In this document: piece after piece, positions 57,650 through 64,000 of the stretch | Position numbering within the stretch: the stretch's first letter is position 1 | How the letters are laid out: each line of letters opens with the position of its first letter | Assembly (NCBI GenBank): GCA_021404565.1 | Contig: JAAWWF010000020.1 | Coordinates: 33,410-97,409 of the forward strand | Source of the DNA: Roseivirga sp. | GTDB taxonomy: Bacteria > Bacteroidota > Bacteroidia > Cytophagales > Cyclobacteriaceae | Length of the DNA stretch: 64,000 bases | Direction: 5' to 3' | Program-made: the position numbers and the translations under genes | Notes under the pieces: model-generated | Databases searched by the model: none | Told to the model about the DNA's origin: nothing | The model's input: only the letters and a program-made list of their open reading frames with translations

Positions 57650-60013
57650 ATGATTAAATTTTTTAAGAGAATCTGGTCCGCCATCCTTATTTTTTTCAGG
57701 AAACTCAAACCCGGACCCATTGCCTGGAAGGGAGCCAATAAGGCAATCCTGACCACAACCGTAGTCATTTGGACCGTTGGAGCTACCCTGATGTTTGTCA
57801 CTCAGCCCGGCACCAACTTTGGTTTATTGATGATTCTTCTTGGGCTGGCCATAGGCTTCCTGATAAGTGCCGGAGTGATTCTTGGTCTGAAAATCCTCAC
57901 AAGCCTGCCAAAGAAGTTCATCTGGCTGTTGCCCGGCACCTATTTCCTTATGGAGATTGTTTTCGGAGCGGGTGACCTGGAATGGAAATTCCCTCTGTTT
58001 GTTATACTCTTTGCCGGAGCAGCCGGAGCAGGCTTGTATTCACTAAAAAAGAAAAACAGGAGCGAGCTCACCCTGCTACAAAAGATCGTTTCTGGCTCCG
58101 GCCTCCTGATCGGGCTGGGAGGTCTTGTTTGGGGACTCATTTGGCTGGCTGACACAGGCTTTAAACCCGAAATCGAGCATATCAATGCCGCCAAAAAATC
58201 TGAATACAGGCCGGACCATATTCAATTACCCAACCCTTCCGAACCAGGCCCCTACGAGGTGGCCTATCTCACCTATGGCAGCGGTAAAGACAAGCAAAGA
58301 CCTGAATTTGGGGAAAAAGTAACAATTGTAACGGATTCTGTAGATGGCTCCAGACTGCTCGATAACTGGGAAGGTTTTTCAGGAAAACTCCGCACCAAAT
58401 ACTGGGGTGTAGATGAAAAATCTCTCCCCATCAACGGACGTGTGTGGTACCCTAAAGGTGATGGCCCTTTCCCCCTGGCGCTCATTGTTCACGGTAACCA
58501 TAGTATGCACGATTACTCAGATCCCGGCTACGAATACCTCGGGCGTCTTCTCGCGAGTCACGGTATCATCATGACCAGCGTGGATGAGAACTTTATCAAT
58601 AGTGGATGGACAGACCTATTCACTGACGGACTGAATGAAGAAAATGATACACGCGGATGGCTATTGCTGGAACATCTGAGAAACTGGAGAAACTGGAATA
58701 ATGACCCCAATAGCATATTCAGTAATAAGATTGACATGGAAAACCTGGCGGTAATGGGCCATTCCCGGGGAGGTGAGGCCGCAGCCATTGCCGGCTTCTT
58801 CAATAAACTGCCCTTCTATCCAGACGATGCGAAGCAAGTTTTCGATTTTGATTTTAATATCAAGGCTGTGGTATCTATCGCACCTGTTGACGGGCAATAC
58901 AAACCCGGTGAAACGGGTACTCCTCTGAGTAATGTTAACTACCTGGTTTTTCATGGCGCCAATGATGGTGACGTACAATCTTTCGCAGGGCTCAGACAAT
59001 ATGAGCGCACAGAATTCACCGACTCTACCTATTACTTCAAATCTGCCGTGTATATCTACGGAGCTAATCACGGCCAATTCAACACTACCTGGGGCAACAG
59101 GGATGCTGGCTTCCCCTATGGCTCAATACTCAATGTAGACGCCCTTATGCCCATGGAAGATCAGCTCACTATAGGCAAAACCTATATCAGCGCCTTTCTG
59201 CAAGCAACATTACAAGGCAAAAAAGAGTATGAAGCCCTTTTTAAAGACCATCGGGCCGGTGAGCAATGGCTCCCGGAGACCATATATCTGAACCAATACC
59301 AATCCTCTGACTGGAATATGCTGGTAGATTTTGAGGAGGACCTTGACCTCACCACCACATCCTCCGATGGGAGCATCAGTACAGAAAATCTAACCGTTTG
59401 GCGTGAACAACTCGTGAGCATGAAGTATGGCAACAAAGCTACCAGAGCTGCCTACATTGGCTGGGACAGCCTTGCCTATGAAGCTGATACTGCCAGTTTT
59501 CTTGTACAACTCGCGGCCCCTATAGATGCCACCATCACTCCCAACCTGACTTTCGAACTATCAGAATCAAAGGAAGGCACCTACCCCGACAAAGAGCGGG
59601 ATGAAAAGCTTAAAGAAAAGGAGAAAGAGGGAGAAGAAACAGATGAGGAGGTAAACGACAAAACCGTTGATGAGAGTGAAGAAAAAGACACCGAGAAAGA
59701 GGACGAAGAAGAAAAAGCTCCGGATCCGCTCGATTTTAGTATCTGGCTGGAGGACACAGCAGGTAATCGCATCCACACCAAACTAAGTAACTATAGCTAT
59801 CTGCAGCGGCAAATAGCAGTAGATGTTTTGAAGAACACAGAGCTACAGTCGACCAAAGGTTCCGAGGCCGTCTATAACACCTTCTTTATTGACCTTCGGG
59901 CACTAACATATACCAACCCGGACTTTGATAAGCATAATATCATAGCCGTGCAGTTCGTGTTTGACCAAAACCCAAAGGGGGTTATTATTTTAGACAAGCT
60001 GGCAGTACACTGA
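57650..60013 (+). CDS. Membrane-anchored alpha/beta hydrolase with acidic insert
   Basis: A 787-residue protein. Five membrane helices lie at about 32-51, 58-80, 90-105, 114-131 and 149-166. A large soluble alpha/beta hydrolase domain follows, with LALIVHGNHSMHD (oxyanion region) and the nucleophile elbow GHSRGG (Ser372), and a later ANHGQF holding a possible catalytic His. The closest match by eye is the dienelactone hydrolase/poly(ethylene terephthalate) hydrolase-like group. The C-terminal ~140 residues form a beta-rich domain interrupted by an acidic Lys/Glu stretch (about 644-692). The substrate is unknown. It is separated by 92 bases from the RidA gene. Confidence 0.85.
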   Translation: MIKFFKRIWSAILIFFRKLKPGPIAWKGANKAILTTTVVIWTVGATLMFVTQPGTNFGLLMILLGLAIGFLISAGVILGLKILTSLPKKFIWLLPGTYFLMEIVFGAGDLEWKFPLFVILFAGAAGAGLYSLKKKNRSELTLLQKIVSGSGLLIGLGGLVWGLIWLADTGFKPEIEHINAAKKSEYRPDHIQLPNPSEPGPYEVAYLTYGSGKDKQRPEFGEKVTIVTDSVDGSRLLDNWEGFSGKLRTKYWGVDEKSLPINGRVWYPKGDGPFPLALIVHGNHSMHDYSDPGYEYLGRLLASHGIIMTSVDENFINSGWTDLFTDGLNEENDTRGWLLLEHLRNWRNWNNDPNSIFSNKIDMENLAVMGHSRGGEAAAIAGFFNKLPFYPDDAKQVFDFDFNIKAVVSIAPVDGQYKPGETGTPLSNVNYLVFHGANDGDVQSFAGLRQYERTEFTDSTYYFKSAVYIYGANHGQFNTTWGNRDAGFPYGSILNVDALMPMEDQLTIGKTYISAFLQATLQGKKEYEALFKDHRAGEQWLPETIYLNQYQSSDWNMLVDFEEDLDLTTTSSDGSISTENLTVWREQLVSMKYGNKATRAAYIGWDSLAYEADTASFLVQLAAPIDATITPNLTFELSESKEGTYPDKERDEKLKEKEKEGEETDEEVNDKTVDESEEKDTEKEDEEEKAPDPLDFSIWLEDTAGNRIHTKLSNYSYLQRQIAVDVLKNTELQSTKGSEAVYNTFFIDLRALTYTNPDFDKHNIIAVQFVFDQNPKGVIILDKLAVH

Positions 60014-60205
60014 AGCAATTGCGTGACTAGAAACCATAATCGACAAGCTCCCAAAAAAGCCACCTGTTTCCCAGAATGGGACTCCACTAGTGTGATCACC
60101 CGTAAAAAAGCGAGTTCTTAGAGCAAAAAAGTAGGGTAATACAAAAAATACGGGTAGTGGTATAAGGATTGCAAATATGCTCTCTATACCAAACGAACGA
60201 ATGCT

Positions 60206-60757
60206 ATGAAACAGGTTGCCACAACCATTAAACAAAAGGCGCTCAACCCGTTGGTCAACTCTTTCAGTGGAGTGTTATTGAAAGTTTTGAGCCCTTTTAA
60301 AAAAGGTGATTTTATTGAAATAGACGGCCAACTAGGAGCTGTGGCCAAACAAGGACTGCTTAAAACTACCATTACCCACCTCGATGGCAGTCTCGCGACC
60401 ATCGACAATAGCAAATTCTACAGCAGTAGTCTTCATAACCTTTCCACCAAAAACATCATTCGCCTTGACCTTACTGTAAGCCTCTGCTACCGTGAAGATA
60501 TGTCGCGTGCTAAGGAGAGCATTCTTTCTTTCTTAAATCAAAACACAAGAATCTTAAAAACTCCGGCACCCAAGTTGCACGTAACCAAGCTGAAAGAGAA
60601 ATTCGTGGAGATCAGTATTGAGCCATGGTGTCTTCTTGACAGCTTTATGGAATTAGACCTGGAGCTTGAAGATCATCTCAAACTACATCTCACGAGTCTT
60701 GGTTTCCAGATTGAGTTGGAAGAACTGGATTACCAAAACATTGGCGTAACTGCCTGA
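60206..60757 (+). CDS. MscS-like soluble domain protein without pore helices
   Basis: A 183-residue protein beginning where TM3b of a small-conductance mechanosensitive channel would be (FSGVLLKVLSPFKKGDFIEI) and continuing with the beta domain (DGQLGAV, TTITHLDGSLATIDNSKFYS) and the alpha/beta cytosolic domain (RLDLTVSLCYREDM). The helices that form the MscS membrane part, TM1, TM2 and TM3a, are absent, and the 192 bases upstream hold no matching frame. It could be a truncated relic or a cytosolic MscS-domain protein. The frame itself is intact, and the start codon is well placed. Confidence 0.75.
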   Translation: MKQVATTIKQKALNPLVNSFSGVLLKVLSPFKKGDFIEIDGQLGAVAKQGLLKTTITHLDGSLATIDNSKFYSSSLHNLSTKNIIRLDLTVSLCYREDMSRAKESILSFLNQNTRILKTPAPKLHVTKLKEKFVEISIEPWCLLDSFMELDLELEDHLKLHLTSLGFQIELEELDYQNIGVTA

Positions 60758-60814
60758 AGATTCTTAAGCCACTGGCTTCACCCTTTCTCTTCTCAAAGAA
60801 ATATATTTGTCTAA

Positions 60815-62143
60815 ATGACAAATGATATGGAGATTTTTTGGCCGGCAGGGGGATTGATTTCAGGAGTACTAATTGCCTGGTTTTTAGCAAAGGGCATTTA
60901 TAGCAAAAAACTCCAGGCAAATCAAAAAACTGCTGACTTCGACAAAGCCCAGTTTATGCTGGAAAGAGAAAGAAAAGAAATGCTCGAACAAGAAGTATCC
61001 GTACTAAAGCCTGAGCTATCTCAAGAAAGAGAGAAAGTACTGGACCTGAGCAATCAACTCACTCGAGTACAAACCGAGTATAAAAGCCTTAAAGCCAGAT
61101 TAACCGGTCAGGAAGAGGAAATAGAAAAACTCAACAAAAGATTTGCTGTAGAGTTCAAAAATCTGGCAAACGAAATACTCGAAGAAAAAAGCCAGAAATT
61201 CACTGCGCAGAATCAGAAAAACCTTGACCAGCTATTAACACCCCTTAAAGAAAAAATTGGTGAGTTTCAGAAGAAAGTAGAAGACACCAACAAAGAGGAT
61301 GTAGCACGCGGTGCCTCTCTTGCACAGCAAATAAAGCAGCTGGGAGATTTAAACAAAGACATTACGCGAGAAGCACAAAACCTGACAAGGGCCCTCAAAG
61401 GCGATACCAAAGCACAGGGAAATTGGGGAGAGGTAATACTTGAAAGAATTCTGGAAAAATCAGGATTGGAAAAGGGCCGGGAATATGAAGTCCAGGTCTC
61501 AGAAGTATCCCGGGAGGGAAAACGCTTTCAACCCGATGTAATTATCAGGCTCCCCGAAGACAAGAATATCATAATAGACTCCAAGGTCTCACTCGTAGCT
61601 TACGACAGATATGTAAACGGTGAATCTGAGGAAGATCGTTTGATACAGCTCAAATTGCACATCAACTCAATCAGAAATCACATCAAAGGACTGGGTGAAA
61701 AGAGCTATCAAAACCTTTATGGCATTGATGGACTCGATTTTGTTTTGCTGTTCATTCCAATAGAACCAGCCTTTGCTCTGGCAGTGCAGCAAGATTCCGA
61801 ATTATTCAGCCATGCTTATGCGAAGAACATCGTCATAGTAAGTCCCACGACATTAATAGCAACTTTAAGAACTATTGCTTCCATCTGGAAACAGGAGTAT
61901 CAAAACAAAAATGCCATAGAGATAGCCCGGCAAAGCGGGGCGCTTTACGATAAATTTGTAGCATTCACTGATGACTTGAAGAATATAGGCAAGCACCTGG
62001 ATGTTGCGCAAAAATCCTATTCAGAAGCCGAAAAGAGGCTTTTGACAGGAAAAGATAACTTAATTAGAAAAACAGAAAAGTTAAAGCAGCTAGGAGCGAA
62101 GGCTAGCAAACAGCTGGGCAAGGATTTCCTTGATCAGTCGTAA
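60815..62143 (+). CDS. rmuC: RmuC-family DNA recombination protein
   Basis: A 442-residue protein. One membrane helix (about 10-27) is followed by a long coiled coil (about 35-125, with REKVLDLSNQLTRVQTEYKS) and the RmuC nuclease-like domain from about 165 to 420: GNWGEVILERILEKSGLEKG, FQPDVIIRLPEDKNIIIDSK and ILIAT-type TLIATLRTIASIWKQEYQ. The PDVIIRLP and IDSK segments match the predicted endonuclease fold of the family, which limits recombination between inverted repeats. It is monocistronic. A likely -7 box for the next gene lies 110 bases downstream of its stop. Confidence 0.93.
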   Translation: MTNDMEIFWPAGGLISGVLIAWFLAKGIYSKKLQANQKTADFDKAQFMLERERKEMLEQEVSVLKPELSQEREKVLDLSNQLTRVQTEYKSLKARLTGQEEEIEKLNKRFAVEFKNLANEILEEKSQKFTAQNQKNLDQLLTPLKEKIGEFQKKVEDTNKEDVARGASLAQQIKQLGDLNKDITREAQNLTRALKGDTKAQGNWGEVILERILEKSGLEKGREYEVQVSEVSREGKRFQPDVIIRLPEDKNIIIDSKVSLVAYDRYVNGESEEDRLIQLKLHINSIRNHIKGLGEKSYQNLYGIDGLDFVLLFIPIEPAFALAVQQDSELFSHAYAKNIVIVSPTTLIATLRTIASIWKQEYQNKNAIEIARQSGALYDKFVAFTDDLKNIGKHLDVAQKSYSEAEKRLLTGKDNLIRKTEKLKQLGAKASKQLGKDFLDQS

Positions 62144-62253
62144 GATCGGTTAATAGAAAGTGTGTGTAATGTAAAAATCTATACACCGATCTGATATACA
62201 GAGTTTTAATGTATATAATTGACTCAAAAAAGTATGTGTATCACATATTTTTG

Positions 62254-62261
62254 TATATTTG
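62254..62261 (+). promoter_or_regulatory. Perfect Bacteroidota -7 box
   Basis: TATATTTG matches TAnnTTTG exactly, 124 bases before the chosen start of the surface protein. No TTG with ideal spacing is seen upstream, so the -33 element is uncertain. Confidence 0.5.
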
Positions 62262-62385
62262 TTGACCTTTCGCTTTTACTGTTGCCATAATAGTCCTTCT
62301 GGGGAGGATGCGCTCACGTATAAATCAGAGCAATTCATGGCGGCATCCATCTAGCTGCAACTTTCTACCAAAACGCGTGTGTATA

Positions 62386-63930
62386 ATGGAATCTGCATGT
62401 CTCTTCTTTGACAGAGGTACGGTCTTTCGGACCAGAAGGATAGTGACTGCCGGGGTGTTTCTTCTTCTCTCCACAGTACTCTCTTTTAGCCAGAATAGTA
62501 ATCAAACCATCTTCCTGGATCAAAACGGTCAAGCCAGCATCAATGTGGCAAACCTTGATGATTGTTTCGAAGACACTAATGCCCAGCCCTGCACCCCATC
62601 AGCGGCAGAGGGAGACGATCATGCCATCTGGCTTAGCAACAACACCTTTCCCGGTAGCTCTACAGATTTCCTTTTCGAAAATGGCGCGGAACTGCTCGAA
62701 TTGGCCAATGGTACTGCTACCATTACCGGAACCCTTTACAACACCAATAACCCCACTGACAGATGGCAGGTAGAGCTTTATTTGTCTGATAAAATGAATT
62801 GGACCGACTGGAGCGCGCTGGGCAGATCTTATAAAGACGAAAGGAACCTTGCCGGTTCGGACTACCTTGACTGGAGCTACTACATCATGGATCTTACTCA
62901 GGACAGTAAGCTCACCGGATTATCAGCCAATACAGGAAAAACCCTGATACTTCAACATGCGCCAGCTAACTACCTGTACGGATTCCAGGTAGGTAATGCT
63001 GCAAATAACAAAAATGCCAAATATGGATTTTCAGGTTGGTTTACTTATTCCTGGGATGGTGTGAATTACCATCAGGGAGATTTCAATCTGGATTTAGCGA
63101 ACTGTAGTCCTGTTGATGTTGAGGATTGTCAGTGCGAGGGCAAAATGAAGAACTTTACCTTCACCTACAATGGCACTTCAGGAGTAGATGTAAAAGCTTT
63201 TGATAAAGATGGAGACCTGATTCACACCTTCAACAACGTAAGTGATGGAGATGACTTAACAGTAAATGGCTTTGACTTCAAGGGAAGATTAGAGGCCAAA
63301 ACTTCCATTCAGGTAGTTGGTGGTACTTCATACGAAGTACACACTTCTTGCTCCGAACAAATCATCGGCAATGTTTATGGACCTTTTACCGTAATCAGCT
63401 ATACAGACGGAGAAGGTAATTATTGTAGCGGTACACAAAACATCCCTGTTGGTAATGTTACCGTATCCGTTGATCAGGAAAATTTCGGTTGTGATGATAT
63501 TGGCGATAACACAGTGACCATCACTTCTACAGATCAAAATGGGAATACTTGCACAGAGCAAATCATTGTGACAGTGATTGAGGATATCCTTCCGGTGATT
63601 GTTCCTTTGAACATCAACGTTGACCTGGATGAGGATGGTGAGGCTACTGTGGCGGCCAATGAGGTCTATACTTCTATCACTGATAACTGCTCGGTTGTTT
63701 CTATCGAAGTCGATCCGATGGAATTTGATTGTGATGACCTGGGGGATAACACGGTGACCATCACGGCTACGGATGCTAATGGTAATGTGGCTACGGCTAC
63801 CGCTATTGTGACGGTAAGGGATGTAACACCTCCTACCGTAGTGACTAAAATATTAATTTGGGAGCCCACGGGACCTCGCTACCGCTCGTATGCCGTCTTT
63901 TGCTTGAAAGAAACAAACAGCACATTTTAG
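62386..63930 (+). CDS. Surface protein with HYR-like repeats, 3' end corrupted
   Basis: A secreted protein of which 514 codons can be read. The start at 62386 (MESACLFFDRGTVFRTRRIV) gives a signal peptide up to about residue 36 (FSQNSN); an ATG 26 codons earlier is in frame. A beta-rich domain with polar loops follows (about 40-250), then a DUF7467-like segment (CQCEGKMKNFTFTYNG), then HYR-like repeats with CDDIGDNTVTITSTDQNGN and CDDLGDNTVTITATDANGN, the kind that act as stalks of very large adhesins. The frame breaks off after VTVRDVTPPTVVTK, where the next repeat should begin. From 63862 the bases match an Illumina adapter, so the last ~23 codons and the stop are not real. Confidence 0.75.
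   Translation: MESACLFFDRGTVFRTRRIVTAGVFLLLSTVLSFSQNSNQTIFLDQNGQASINVANLDDCFEDTNAQPCTPSAAEGDDHAIWLSNNTFPGSSTDFLFENGAELLELANGTATITGTLYNTNNPTDRWQVELYLSDKMNWTDWSALGRSYKDERNLAGSDYLDWSYYIMDLTQDSKLTGLSANTGKTLILQHAPANYLYGFQVGNAANNKNAKYGFSGWFTYSWDGVNYHQGDFNLDLANCSPVDVEDCQCEGKMKNFTFTYNGTSGVDVKAFDKDGDLIHTFNNVSDGDDLTVNGFDFKGRLEAKTSIQVVGGTSYEVHTSCSEQIIGNVYGPFTVISYTDGEGNYCSGTQNIPVGNVTVSVDQENFGCDDIGDNTVTITSTDQNGNTCTEQIIVTVIEDILPVIVPLNINVDLDEDGEATVAANEVYTSITDNCSVVSIEVDPMEFDCDDLGDNTVTITATDANGNVATATAIVTVRDVTPPTVVTKILIWEPTGPRYRSYAVFCLKETNSTF
63862..63906 (+). other. Illumina Nextera i7/P7 adapter sequence (assembly artefact)
   Basis: GAGCCCACGGGAC (63862-63874) agrees with the Nextera read-2 adapter GAGCCCACGAGAC at 12 of 13 bases. 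An 8-base index CTCGCTAC follows, one base from index N707 as I recall it (CTCTCTAC). CGCTCGTATGCCGTCTTTTG, then CTTG (63883-63906), matches the P7 sequence ATCTCGTATGCCGTCTTCTG, then CTTG, at 21 of 24. Order and spacing are exactly those of the adapter. Confidence 0.9.
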
Positions 63931-64000
63931 CAGCACAGCTTAGTTTCGCTCCTTCCTAATCATCAGCCATTAGACTTGTTAGACTTTCGCGCATGACAGT
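63907..64000. other. Sequence of uncertain origin after the adapter
   Basis: No gene or known element seen. Because it follows adapter read-through it may be low-quality read tail or chimeric DNA rather than genome sequence. Confidence 0.5.

Noticed and set aside
59990..60235. Minus-strand frame of 81 residues with a hydrophobic stretch between the hydrolase and MscS-like genes
   Set aside because: It overlaps the ends of both neighbours, matches no family, and its hydrophobicity can arise from antisense AT-rich DNA. No promoter or start context supports it.
63850..64000. Insertion of a mobile element into the surface-protein gene
   Set aside because: The foreign sequence matches an Illumina adapter in order and spacing, so it is an artefact and not an element.

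Overview
The window looks like chromosomal DNA of a free-living Bacteroidota, most likely a Cytophagales relative of the Fulvivirga/Roseivirga type. The support is family content: MacB/FtsX permeases with PadR partners, a 6-bladed propeller protein, DUF3078, DUF2652 and DUF2797 proteins, LytS/LytTR signalling, membrane-anchored AraC regulators, the tmRNA tag GERQYALAA, and promoters of the TTG-N20-TAnnTTTG kind. No rRNA, tRNA, CRISPR array, prophage or intact transposon was seen.

Layout. 1-5.2 kb: two divergent RND efflux loci (one cut by the window edge). 5.6-7.7 kb: a three-gene set of a cysteine-rich exported peptide, a propeller protein and a CxxC thioredoxin-like protein. 8-12 kb: htpG, a DUF2797 protein and a TlpA-like protein. 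12-22 kb: four-part permease area, with a tandem duplication of an 834-residue permease including its leader, then an LpxL-type acyltransferase and a padR-permease pair. 22-27 kb: SnoaL-like protein, AraC regulator with esterase, small exported protein, LytS/LytTR two-component pair. 27-33.3 kb: a membrane protein divergent from a four-gene operon encoding a flavoprotein-dehydrogenase small subunit, a GMC oxidoreductase with a probable 3Fe-4S cysteine set, a VioB/RebD-type ferritin-like protein and an exported ComEC-like metallo-hydrolase. 33.3-36.3 kb: second padR-permease pair. 36.5-45 kb: PIF1-like helicase with an ATPase, XRE regulator, a candidate small RNA, a frameshifted alpha/beta hydrolase with its AraC regulator, a repeat-rich stretch and ssrA (tmRNA). 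45.5-62 kb: mainly housekeeping genes (dnaX, MltD-like LysM transglycosylase, O-methyltransferase, M16 and M24 peptidases, GT9 transferase, RmuC). 62.3-64 kb: a large surface protein whose 3' end runs into Illumina Nextera adapter sequence.

How genes work together. PadR genes are translationally coupled or nearly so to their permeases and share a 17-base promoter element, so each pair is probably self-regulated. The 28.8-33.3 kb operon is the best candidate for an undescribed system: two redox proteins, a diiron-type enzyme and a hydrolase in one transcript preceded by an inverted repeat. dnaX is split by a 10-A run exactly where the tau frame continues, suggesting programmed gamma/tau production. 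The most important caveat is technical: positions 63862-63906 match a P7/i7 adapter, so the last ~150 bases should not be read as biology.
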